This document shows positions 11,201 to 21,389 of a stretch of 64,000 nucleotides of DNA, piece after piece (the stretch's first letter is position 1; each line of letters begins with the position of its first letter). The DNA comes from Nilaparvata lugens (Eukaryota > Arthropoda > Insecta > Hemiptera > Delphacidae). The notes beneath the pieces are model-generated. The model searched no databases. It was not told where the DNA came from and worked only from the letters and a program-made list of their open reading frames with translations. The stretch covers positions 14,506,783-14,570,782 of the forward strand of contig NC_052506.1 of assembly GCF_014356525.2 (NCBI RefSeq), read 5' to 3'. Made by a program: the position numbers and the translations under genes.

Positions 11201-11346
11201 GTATATTTCGCACCTAGGGTCGAAAATGTACGTTTTCCGGCTCGAGATCGCGGTTTTCAAGTTCAAGACGAAGTCAAGAACTTGAAGCGTTCGAGAGCCA
11301 GAAAAACATTTTTGCCCGTGTTGCAAACACTACTTTTCGCCACACC
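11201..11346 (-). repeat. 'tgtggcgaaaa' dispersed repeat, copy 1
   Basis: On the minus strand it starts GGTGTGGCGAAAAGTAG and ends GGTGCGAAATATACT. Between them are CCGGCTCGAGATCGCG and a central complementary stretch. Related copies lie at 16336-16481, 19236-19383, 26754-26884 and 27487-27636. The short ORFs here are chance readings of the repeat. Confidence 0.7.
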
Positions 11347-11918
11347 AAAAAAAAAAAAATTTATAATAATAATGTTAAGTTGGCAATTTTGAAAGCAAAA
11401 TTTTAAGGTTATGCTACTATAAATCATACAATGTAATGAGGTTATGATAGTATCATTGTATTCTATTGTTCGGTATCAAACTACAAAATAATTCATATCA
11501 AGTTATAGAAATGATCATTTATTGATAGTTTAAATACCTATTTAATTATACTAGATACATAAATACATATTAAATTATAAAAAATAAGCATTATTGACAG
11601 TTAATTCTTTGTTTCTCACGTAAAATAAATTATACAATCATTATACTTTTTATACAACAAATCTCTATTATTTTATTCTTTATTATTTAAATAGAAGTTG
11701 AATGTGCAGTTATGATTGTTTGAGAACATGAATCCTCTAGCAGATTCTACTACTTTTTTCTGAGAGGTCAAATGTACATTCAAATTGTTTGTATTTACAG
11801 GCTATTCTGATTGGTTCTCATGACATTTAATCTCAAATATTCAACAGACTTTTGTGCAATCTGGCCTTATAATACAGTATTATAAATAATACTTCCAAAA
11901 TAAATAATAATTCATCCA
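11347..11918. other. AT-rich non-coding stretch
   Basis: The stretch has an A-tract (11347-11360) at its left edge and otherwise featureless AT-rich sequence up to the hairpin that begins the fold-back element. Confidence 0.5.
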
Positions 11919-12181
11919 TTTATCCATGGGATATTGCACTGGGCGCAAAGCGCAAAGCGCCTGGTGCAATATCTCATGGATAAATGGATGAATAGAATTT
12001 TCATTACTATTTTGAAATAATGTGATGAAAAAAATTAATATAATTGCATGTTTCACAGTTTTGTCTCAAATTACTCAAAATATATCGAAAAAATTGATTG
12101 AAATTTTTAAAAAAAGTAAGTACAGTAACTAATATAAAAAATAGCTAATAAAATTCGAAATTCATCAACAAATAAAAATGT

Positions 12182-12258
12182 CATTGACAGAGACTCGAAC
12201 CTTGATCATGTTAATCACCGAATTATGAGTACTGATGTATTACGCTCTCGGCCATTGT
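12182..12258 (-). repeat. tRNA-like segment in left arm
   Basis: Read on the minus strand it has an A-box-like TGGCCGAGAGCG and, about 50 bases on, a B-box-like GGTTCGAGTCTC. The layout is that of a class II (Leu/Ser) tRNA. The acceptor stem does not pair, so it is tRNA-derived rather than a working tRNA. Confidence 0.5.
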
Positions 12259-13188
12259 GTATTGTTGAACGTAGGGGCCTGACTCATAAGACTTAGCAGA
12301 CATGTAATACTGTACTGTAAACTAGACTTCTAAAGTTTACTTCACTCCTAAAAAGCATACAACAGACTTTGGCTCATGACTTATATTATTAAAATTAATA
12401 TATTATCTGTCTCACAATAAAATTTTCACTCTGAATTAAGTCAGGTAGTGTATCAAGGCTACTACTATAATATAGTGTATAGCGGCCAATTTGAAGCCGG
12501 CTTGCCGGCATTTTCACAACAAAATATTGCTCTGAAAATATTGAGTGGGCCTAACGTTTTCTCTTCATGGTTTAATATTGAAGAAAAATATTATCTAACA
12601 GTTTTAGTAATGAATTTCGGAAAAATTACTAGGAATTTTCAGTCAAGGATGAGTTTCACCAGTAGGCTTACCTTAAACTTCAGAACTCTGCTGTATTTTC
12701 TTATTATTATTGTTGATTGTATTGCATTAAGAAGTGTAATTCGATAATAAAAAGAAACAATAATATTGTTAATAATTATTATTACTTTTAAATATTGATA
12801 CAATTATTGTACTTTGATTTCAAATTTGATGCTTCACTTTTAAATACTAGCGATACGTACCTTTCTGACAATGGACAATGCAGCCAACATTATATTGTTG
12901 AGGCTATTTATAAATATTAAATTATGAAACAGTAATTTATAATATATTATAGACATAATACCGCGATTCACGATACATAATTATATAGATTATTACAGTC
13001 GTTATGCGATTATCTTTCTAAGATTTGTGAGATCGGACACGATCAGCTGTTATTCAAGGTCATTTTACAGCCCTAGGGCCGTAAAGTTTTACCGGCCTGG
13101 TCGGAGAACAAACAATCACTTTCGGCCTCCATATGACGCACGTAAACCAGCTCATTACATCCAAGTGTGGCGAAATAGTTATTTGTGC

Positions 13189-13302
13189 AACTAGTGCGCA
13201 AAGTAACAGTTTGCTGCACCGAAAGAAACGTTTACGCCCGAGCCGTAGGCGAGGGCGGAATGGTTTATTGAGTGCAGCAGAGGAGCTTTGCGCACGTATT
13301 TC
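13189..13302. repeat. Central hairpin of fold-back element
   Basis: GTGCGCAAAG at the left is repeated as CTTTGCGCAC at the right. The inner arms include TTGCTGCACCG / GTGCAGCAG and CGCCCGAGCC / GGCGAGGGCGG. The tip CCGTAGGC resembles the CGGCCTACGGCC tip of the 'tgtggcgaaaa' repeats. Confidence 0.65.
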
Positions 13303-13827
13303 ACATTAAGTTTTTCCTACAGTTACCATTGAATATGAGAAGTGGGTAATTATGGGTAAAATTGCCTGAAATCCATCAAATGTTTTTCTGTTTTTCTTTT
13401 TTCAAATGTATTATTGATAAAAACCTTAATCCTAAAATCCTAAAGTCCTCGTTGTCTTGGTTATAATATCTATTAATAATTTGCTCGTTGTGCTTCATTG
13501 CACCTCTGCTCACTATAGCAGCCACAGCAGTCACTGTTACCAACTTCATTTTGATTTTTCTGCACTGTTGCTCCATATAGCCTACTAAGTATTTTGCGTT
13601 GCCATGTTGCAAATCTGGAGTGCAGAAAAAATTTTTTCGCCACACTTGGATGTAATGAGCTGGTTTACGTGCGTCATATGGAGGCCGAAAGTGATTGTTT
13701 TCCGACCAGGCCGGTAAAACTTACGGCCCTAGGGCTGTAAAATGACCTTGAATAACAGCTGATCGTGTCCGATCTCACACAAATCATAGAGAGAGAATCT
13801 CATAATGACTGTAATAATCTATATAAT

Positions 13828-13996
13828 TATGTATCGTGAATCACGGTATTATGTCTATAATATATATTTTATAAATTACTGTTCATAATTTAATATTTAT
13901 TATTGTGTTTTTGATATCAAACAATAGAATACGATGATATATCTCCATAGCATCAACAATATAATGTTGGCTACATTGTCCATTGTCAGAAAGGTA
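13828..13996 (+). repeat. Tandem duplication in right arm (first copy)
   Basis: The 169 bases starting ATGTATCGTGAATCACGG are repeated immediately afterward, starting ATGTATCGTGAATTGCGG. The second copy is split: 13996-14040 lies before the LINE insertion and 15112-15240 after it. Confidence 0.75.
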
Positions 13997-14040
13997 TGTA
14001 TCGTGAATTGCGGTATTATGTCTATAATAATATATTTTAT

Positions 14041-15111
14041 TTATTTTATTTATTTAGCGTATGGCAGTATACACAACACATTTATGATCACAAAATTCGA
14101 AAAAAAAAGAAAACAATAGAAAATTCATATATAAATCGAATGAAAATATCTTAGTCACTTTTGACCTGGAAATTAGAGGCATGCTTCCAGGGTATTTAAG
14201 TAGGCTATTGATGCTGGATTAGCCACCAGGAAATCTTCATGTGCACCTGTGTATGCTGATCTGGGACATTCCTCCACTATGTGTCTCACAGTCTGGACTG
14301 CTCCACACTCACAGAAAGGGGAGTCAGCCTTCCCCCACTTATGCATCAGATAGGCACATCTACCATGATGAGTTCGTACCTATTCAATGCCGACCATGTT
14401 TTACGAGGCAAATCGAAGCCTGGTGGCTTTTGGTTACAAATGGGATGTCAATGTTCTGCTTTGCTGACCACGCTTGTTGCCAGGCCTCAGTTATACGGAA
14501 ACCTGAATCTAAGGCTGTAATTGCCGTCCTAACCGGTGGCTTACGAGATTGCAGACGTCAAGCTTCCCGATCAGAGACGTTTCAGAATAATCAAACTTGT
14601 AAGAGGTACTTTAACATAATTATGGCAATCCCAATTATTTCAAAAATGATTTTAAATTTGTGTCCGATGTGAGGAGGATAGATGCTTACCATACTAGAAC
14701 TGGTGCAAATAATCTTAGAATACCTACCTAATCACCGAACTACTATTTACCTTACCTTACTATTTACTCTATTTACCTTAGCAACGGAGATGAAAATTTT
14801 CAAAGTCCTACTTTTAACATAATTTTATTTTCAATTCCCTTTTTGGATAGTTTTATGCCTTATATTATTTGATGTCAACTATTTCTGAAGGTTGAAAAGA
14901 AAAAAAAATTTTTTTAAAGTGAATTCTCATAAAGAAATTTTAAAGGTAAGTCTACAAATATTTTCTAACCTCAAATGTTTTATTGAGATGGGAGTAGTAT
15001 GTGTAACGCTAGTCCGCCCCACACGGTGCACATTGGATAATGCTAAATGGACTAGCACTAGCTGGCGGTCAGACAAACTTTAGTTCTCCTGACCAAACAC
15101 AACACAACACT
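14041..15111 (-). mobile_element. Internally deleted LINE insertion with 11-bp TSD
   Basis: An 11-base target duplication ATATATTTTAT flanks the insert (14030-14040 and 15112-15122). On the minus strand the 3' end is a short-unit tail of TAAA/TAAAA repeats, normal for several non-LTR clades. The 5' end starts GTGTTGTGTTGTGTTTGGTC and looks like an untranslated leader. Only the last part of the reverse-transcriptase ORF is left, so most of the element is deleted internally. Confidence 0.75.
14173..14590 (-). pseudogene. C-terminal remnant of LINE ORF2
   Basis: Reading the minus strand gives the motifs PPGFDLPRKTW, then HGRCAYLMHKWGKADSPFC, CGAVQTVRHIVEECPRSAY and a stop at 14173. This Cys/His-containing C-terminal region follows the RT domain in many insect non-LTR retrotransposons and probably binds the template. 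There is a one-base frameshift between the TWSALN and RTHHGRC parts and stop codons farther upstream. The clade (RTE-like or Jockey/CR1-like) cannot be settled from this tail. Confidence 0.75.
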
Positions 15112-15870
15112 ATATATTTTATAAATTACTGTTTCATAATTTAATATTTATTATTGTGTTTTTGATATCCAACAATAGAATACGATGATATATCTCCATA
15201 GCCTCAACAATATAATGTTGGCTACATTGTCCATTGTCAGAAGGTACATATTTAAAGTGAAGAATTGAATTTGAATTCAAAGTACAATATGTGTATCAAT
15301 ATTTAAAAGTGAGTAGAGTATAATTGTTTCTTTTTTATTATCGAATTCCACTTCTTAAATGCAATACAATCAACAATAATAATAAGCAAATACAGCACAG
15401 ATCGAAGTTTAAGGTAAGCCTACTGGTGAAACTCAGCCTTGACTGAAAAATTCCTAGTAATTTTTCCATAATTCATTATTGAAAACTTTTTAGATAATTT
15501 TCTTCAATATTAAACCATATAGAGAAAACAGTAGGCCCACTCAAGATTGAATCTTCGAATGTTTTCTCTATGTTTAACTATTTTCATAGCAATATTTTGT
15601 TGTGAAAATGCCAGCAAACCGGCTTCAAATTTCGCTATACTCTATTATTAATTATAGTGCCTACATAGCCTACGTTATTGACTTAATTCAGAGTGAAATT
15701 CTATTGTGAGACAGATAATAATATTATTTTATAATATAAGTCATGAGCAAGTCTGTTGTACTTTAGTCGTAACGCTTTTTAGGAGTGAAGTAAACTTTTT
15801 TAGAAGTCTAGTATTACAGTATTATGTGTATGCTAAGGTTATCAGTCAGGCCCCATCGTTTCAACAGTAC

Positions 15871-15957
15871 GGAATGGCCGAGAGCATAAGGCGTAAGTCA
15901 GACCTCTAAGCTCAGTGAATAACAAACATGATCTAGGTTCGAGTCTCGGTCAATGAC
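15871..15957 (+). repeat. tRNA-like segment in right arm
   Basis: This is the inverted partner of 12182-12258. It has A-box TGGCCGAGAGCATAAGGCG and B-box GGTTCGAGTCT (15936-15946) about 60 bases apart, total length near 87, as in tRNA-Leu/Ser. The stems are decayed, so function as a tRNA is unlikely; pol III promoter activity is possible. Confidence 0.5.
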
Positions 15958-16281
15958 TTTTTTTTTTGTCGATGAATTTCGACTTTTATTACCTATTTTT
16001 TATATTAGTTACCGTAATTTAAATTTCAATCAATTTTTTAGATATATTTTGAGACAAAACTGTGAAATATGCAATTATATTAATTTTTTCATCACATTAT
16101 TTCAAAATAGTAATGAAAATTCTATTCATCCATCTATCCATGATATTGCACCGGGCGCAAAGCTCATGCCTAATATTAATAGTATAAAAATATGGTCATT
16201 ATTGTAAATTATTAATTAGTAATATTGAAATTAATTGACAGTAAAAGTTGTCATACCAAGATTCAAACTATCAAAATAGGC

Positions 16282-17648
16282 TGTTTGAATTTTATTTATT
16301 TTTTAATTTCTTATATATTGGGAAGTTTTTTTTGGGTGTGGCGAAAAATAGCGTTCGCACCATGGGCAAAAATGTATTTCCGGCTCTCAATCTTTTCTAG
16401 TCCTCGGCCTACGGCCTCGGACTTAAAAACCGATTTCGAGCCGGAAATATCTCATTTTCGGCCCTAGGTGCGAAATACTATTCCCGCACTAGAGCGAAAA
16501 AGTGATTCTTTGCGTTCTGTAATCAGTGCAGCAATGGCCACTTTTCAATGTAACTGTAGGAAAAAATAATTGTACGACTGAGAAAATGAATAAATGAATA
16601 TAAACTAAAGATTCAATTTTTTGTTACAAATTTTCTATGCTTTTACACTACAGAGCAAAGCTCGGTCCCCCGATATTATTACTTAAGGACCCATAATATT
16701 ATATTGAGAAATCCCAATACTACCTCTATCAGAAGATTGAAACTTGAATGAAAGTCATAATAATATTGAGAAATGTCTATAGATGGGGAAATCTGTAAAG
16801 CATATGAGAATAATCCATCAAAAACCTATCAGTTTTATTGTTGGTCCATATTTCATAAAATTATCAGACCAAATAATGAAACAAGTGACTTAAAGAAAAG
16901 AATATTGCTTATTTTGGATCTCATTTAGTTTTTATTCCTCATTAATGTTACAAAATTGTATAAAATAAATAATGTCGTCAATCTAAAAAATTCTATGAGT
17001 AGCTTAACATCAAATTACAAATATTCTTAAACTCATAACCATACTTATTATACTTACATACCGTAGCTATATACTTACTACATACTTACATACCGTAGCT
17101 ACTATTTCACGAAAAATTGTTCACAAATTTTTTTATGAAAAACCTAATGTTAACTCAACTTAAAACCTCTGAACAGGATTTATAATCATTTCAACATTGC
17201 ATTTTTTGTGGATGAAGAAATTTGTAAGAATCAAACAAAGAAATCTGATTGGGAGATCACAAGAAAGTTCAAGCTTAAAACTCGATCCCATCTGAAATAA
17301 ATGAAAACAATGCTTCAATTTCGATCATCTTTCTTCCATTGGCATTTATAAAGAAATGTTCATCATTGAGACTGTCTTTCGGTATTGTTGACAGTAGTCG
17401 GGGTGTATTGGCGCTATAACAATTCATATGCCTATCATATTTCAAATTTAGAACTTGCTCAACGCATTCATACTGATTCTGGAGAGATAGATAATTGCAA
17501 TAATTTCTCACAGAAAGTACTCTGAATTTTGATTTTATAATTATCACTTTTGTATATGTATTAGGAAAGCTATCAATATATGAAATGTCACAATTCAATG
17601 AGACTCCAAGTAAGATTGAGGAATCAGAACTGGCAAAACTAACAAATA
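16282..17648. repeat. Segmental duplication, copy A (1.37 kb)
   Basis: It is nearly identical to 19181-20537, beginning GTTTGAATTTTATTTATTTT and ending GCAAAACTA. It contains a 'tgtggcgaaaa' repeat, 0.7 kb of non-coding sequence and the 3' third of the BTB gene. Differences are a few substitutions and one-base indels, so the event is recent or homogenised. Confidence 0.9.
16336..16481 (+). repeat. 'tgtggcgaaaa' dispersed repeat, copy 2
   Basis: It opens GTGTGGCGAAAAATAGCG and closes GGTGCGAAATACTATTC. The middle has the palindromic CCTCGGCCTACGGCCTCGG and the paired CCGGCTC / GAGCCGG. The whole unit can fold on itself. Confidence 0.7.
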
Positions 17649-18629
17649 TTGAGAATCTATGGTCTTTAATAATTTTATCACATACAATCGGAAAATCTTC
17701 GTTTTCCAACTCATCATACACAACCTCGCATATTATCTTGTGCTTATAACCATTCAAATTGAAATCCATTTCTCGCGGCTCCTGAGTCATTGATATACTC
17801 TCAGCGGTCACCCTTGGATGGAATCTAATTCTATTGATAGCAATTGCATACTTCTCTTCACGAGTCAGAAGCGGTGATGGTTCAACTCTCTCTACAAATT
17901 CCTCCCCACTCATTGTCAGGAACCGAATGTGTTTTTTGAGATTGTTAAAACACGTGGCCACATCTTCGTCTGGAACTTTACGTCGCTCAATCTCAGCCAA
18001 AGCCCATCGCTCGAAATTTATAAAAATCTCCAATTCAGAGTTGACATTTAGAGAGGAGGATTTCAAGATGGACTCAACAGCATCCATACTTGCGGATGGA
18101 AAGTATGCACTACTAAAAACCTCCCCTGTATTCTGGTTTATAATTCTACAACACAGATTGTCGAAGTCAGAGATGCAATTGAGTCTACAAAAGTCTTGTA
18201 ACTCTAAAACGTCGCATGGTTTCAGTTTTTTCTCAATATAATCTACACATTTTTGTGGCAGGTTTGGGATTATGTATTTACGTGCAGCGGTGTAAGTGTG
18301 TAAAGCGTGGATGACTGATGTAAACTTGATCTTACCAGTGTATATGTATGTTTTCATACCATTAAATCCTTCCGGCTCTAAGTCTATAACTTGAACTGGG
18401 GTTGTCTCCTTCAAATCTCCACAGAACATTGCTTGAAAAACTTCACTGGCCAAAGAAAATAGAAGCTTGTGTCCCTTAATCACAGTTTTCTGCTCACCCA
18501 CAAAAATTTACAATCGCTCAGCATGTTGCTCTCCAATAAACGATGGAAACGGGTCTCGGAAGCTGAATTTCCAGATTTCTTAGTGTTTCTGCGGGAATTA
18601 TCTCGGCTTCCTACAGCTTTGGATTCCAT
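17275..18629 (-). CDS. BTB/POZ-BACK domain protein, BTBD2/3/6-like, one frameshift
   Basis: This family consists of adaptors that recruit substrates to Cullin-3 ubiquitin ligases, mostly in the cytoplasm. The open frame 17275-18501 encodes 408 residues starting VGEQKTVIKGHKLLFSLAS. Joining it to an upstream frame that begins with ATG at 18629 (MESKAV...) gives a protein of about 451 aa with the usual BTB opening LESNMLSDCKF before VGEQK. The joint falls in a run of T (about 18502-18508), where one base is missing. BTB covers about residues 33-135 (HKLLFSLAS, QAMFCGDL, YIYTGKI), BACK about 150-250 (ALAEIERR, IRFLTMSGEEF). The C-terminal 180 residues are where relatives have a PHR-like domain; similarity is weak. 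There is no intron, so it may be a retrocopy. The frameshift could be an assembly error or a real lesion. Confidence 0.75.
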
Positions 18630-19180
18630 ATTTGTTGATTCAAACTGGAAAAATGGAAGGATACTTTGTGAGCAAAACCTAAAAATGCTTCATGAAGGAA
18701 AAATTGTTATCAAGGTTGAGACAAAAGCTGTTGGTGGAATCAAGTTATCAGAGAGTATAGAATGTATCCTCACTGCATTCAATAATTGGGGAATAGAAAA
18801 GAGTACTGCTTGTTTTAAGCTACTATATGCATTCTATAAACATTCCATCCTCACTGGAAGTAACTCAAAACAATCAATTTGACTCATTATTGTATAAAAA
18901 TAATTTGTTGTGAATAGTATTTTGATTTTATTATAGTAAACTTTGAATGGGTATCTGGTAAGCACTTGTAGTGAAGAGTCGTTTTCTTTCCAGCTCTGTG
19001 TTTTTCTAAAGGATTAAACTTTTTTATTTTATCAAAAAAAATATAGATGCTGATTTCAAGAAATGATGTAATAGTCGCTATTTCTGATTTTATAATAGTT
19101 ATTTATGTATTAAGAGCATAAAACGCGACTTCATCACTCGAGTCAAAACAATTTTGACAAGAGCAATGAAGAAGCTTCCG
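18630..19180. other. Upstream region of BTB gene
   Basis: Non-coding sequence between the BTB start codon and the second duplication copy; it would hold the BTB promoter. No TATA or initiator could be picked with confidence. The plus-strand ORF reaching to 18882 is antisense to the BTB N-terminus. Confidence 0.4.
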
Positions 19181-20537
19181 TTTGAATTTTATTTATTTTT
19201 TAATTTCTTATATATTGGGAAGTTTTTTTTGGGTGTGGCGAAAAATAGCGTTCGCACCATGGGCAAAAATGTATTTCCGGCTCTCAATCTTTTCTAGTCC
19301 TCGGCCTACGGCCTCGGACTTAAAAACCGATTTCGAGCCGGAAATATCTCATTTTCGGCCCTAGGTGCGAAATATACTATTCCCGCACTAGAGCGAAAAA
19401 GTGATTCTTTGCGTTCTGTAATCAGTGCAGCAATGGCCACTTTTCAATGTAACTGTAGGAAAAAATAATTGTACGACTGAGAAAATGAATAAATGAATAT
19501 AAACTAAAGATTCAATTTTTTGTTACAAATTTTCTATGCTTTTACACTACAGAGCAAAGCTCGGTCCCCCGATATTATTACTTAAGGACCCATAATATTA
19601 TATTGAGAAATCCCAATACTACCTCTATCAGAAGATTGAAACTTGAATGAAAGTCTAATAATATTGAGAAATGTCTATAGATGGGGAAATCTGTAAAGCA
19701 TATGAGAATAATCCATCAAAAACCTATCAGTTTTATTGTTGGTCCATATTTCATAAATTATCAGACCAAATAATGAAACAAGTGACTTAAAGAAAAGAAT
19801 ATTGCTTATTTTGGATCTCATTTAGTTTTTATTCCTCATTAATGTTACAAAATTGTATAAAATAAATAATGTCGTCAATCTAAAAATTCTATGAGTAGCT
19901 TAACATCAAATTACAAATATTTTAAACTCATAACCATACTTATTATACTTACATACCGTAGCTATATACTTACTACATACTTACATACCGTAGCTACTAT
20001 TCACGAAAAATTGTTCACAAATTTTTTTATGAAAAACCTAATGTTAACTCAACTTAAAACCTCTGAACAGGATTTATAATCATTTCAACATTGCATTTTT
20101 TGTGGATGAAGAAATTTGTAAGAATCAAACAAAGAAATCTGATTGGGAGATCACAAGAAAGTTCAAGCTTAAAACTCGATCCCATCTGAAATAAATGAAA
20201 ACAATGCTTCAATTTTGATCATCTTTCTTCCATTGGCATTTATAAAGAAATGTTCATCATTGAGACTGTCTTTCGGTATTGTTGACAGTAGTCGGGGTGT
20301 ATTGGCGCTATAACAATTCATATGCCTATCATATTTCAAATTTAGAACTTGCTCAACGCATTCATACTGATTCTGGAGAGATAGATAATTGCAATAATTT
20401 CTCACAGAAAGTACTCTGAATTTTGATTTTATAATTATCACTTTTGTATATCTATTAGAAAAGCTATCAATGTATGAAATGTCACAATTCAGTGAGACTC
20501 CAAGTAAGATTGAGCGATCAGAACTGGCAAAACTAGA
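19181..20537. repeat. Segmental duplication, copy B (1.36 kb)
   Basis: Second copy of 16282-17648 in the same orientation, lying upstream of the BTB gene. It includes another 'tgtggcgaaaa' repeat at 19236-19383. Its right edge is fused to LINE ORF1 sequence. Confidence 0.9.
20169..20537 (-). pseudogene. Truncated duplicate of BTB gene 3' end
   Basis: It encodes about the last 122 residues of the BTB protein, with the same frame and stop and few changes (for example Glu to Lys in KMIEIEA). The frame stays open to the duplication edge at 20537 and then hits unrelated sequence. It has no start or BTB domain, so it is a dead fragment. Confidence 0.85.
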
Positions 20538-21000
20538 AAATAATAAGTACCGGCTTGAAATAAATGAGTTGAATCAAAGATCGCGCATAGACAATATTGA
20601 AATTTCGGGTGTTCCTGTGACCAAATGAAAACGTCTACAGTATACTAAATAACATTGCAACCATTTTGGACTTCCATTGGAAGACGAGGATGTGTCTATT
20701 GCTCACAGGGTACCGACCAGGAATAAATCTATCAAAACCAATAATATGCAAATTGTATCCAGATCTTCAAAACTTAGATGGTTGGCTGCAGCAAAAGGAA
20801 GAGGTAACTGCTAACTACAACTTCACTTGACGCTCGTCTCTCACCAGACAACATAATATATATCAATGAACATTTGACCAGAGTGATAAAATGCTGTTGG
20901 GAAAAGCCAAATCATTGAAAAGAGACAAAAAAATGCTTTCGCATGAGTTAGGCAAAGTTTTTATTCGAAAAACACCAGAATCTCCAGCGATAGAGTTGTA
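20538..21000 (+). pseudogene. LINE ORF1 remnant (L1-ORF1-like)
   Basis: The reading LENNKYRLEINELNQRSR / NIEISGVP / IAHRVPTRNKSI / WLAAAKGRG / YINEHLTR / KVFIRKTPESP matches the order of motifs in the ORF1 nucleic-acid-binding protein of insect LINEs with an L1-like ORF1 (coiled coil then RRM-like core). At least three frame changes interrupt it. The coiled-coil start is lost at the duplication edge. Confidence 0.7.
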
Positions 21001-21389
21001 AAAGATCTCGAGATATTTAACAATATTTAATCAGTAGTTGCATTTTTTATTGTACATAATATACGATAGGAATCTCATACAAAGAGTATTGTATTTGATC
21101 TTAGTTCTTTCAGTATAAAATACATAGAGAATACCTTTATAAATTAATTAGTTGATAGGAGTCTACAGGTAAGACTCGATTTGTTTATTAGTTTTATTTT
21201 TAATTTAATTTAATTTTCACTTACTTATTGATTTTTATTTTTTTTTCTCACTTTTATTAAATGCCATTTGCAGATGAATTGGATGAAATTGATTTGAATG
21301 CTATGATACAATTGAAATAGATAACTTTTTTGAGTATGAACCAAGACAATATGCACTAACTTCATCATTATTCTTAAATGATTAAATTA

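Larger units (their letters stand above)
11955..16165. mobile_element. Giant fold-back element, 4.2 kb palindrome
   Basis: The left arm (11955-13176) reappears as reverse complement in the right arm (13635-16165). Matching landmarks are GGATAAATGGATGAATAG, the tRNA-like segment, CAACAATAATAATAAG, the ATTGTCCATTGTCAGAA stretch and CTTGAATAACAGCTGATC. The loop (13177-13634) contains its own hairpin. The right arm is longer because it has a tandem duplication and a LINE insertion. At the left edge a further local palindrome (11919-11986) flanks GCGCAAAGCGC. Fold-back elements of this size are known in insects; no transposase is encoded, so class is unknown. Confidence 0.7.

Noticed and set aside
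12182..12258. Functional tRNA gene
   Set aside because: A and B box look-alikes are present but the acceptor stem does not pair and the T stem is imperfect.
14241..14672. 143-aa plus-strand frame
   Set aside because: The minus strand here encodes the LINE ORF2 tail with conserved Cys/His motifs.
17834..18241. 135-aa plus-strand frame
   Set aside because: Shadow of the BACK region of the BTB gene.
18499..18501. GTG as start of the BTB protein
   Set aside because: The upstream frame supplies an ATG at 18629 and the expected BTB opening residues; the GTG is only the first codon after the frame break.
18469..18882. 137-aa plus-strand frame
   Set aside because: It is antisense to the BTB gene N-terminus, whose minus-strand reading matches a known family.
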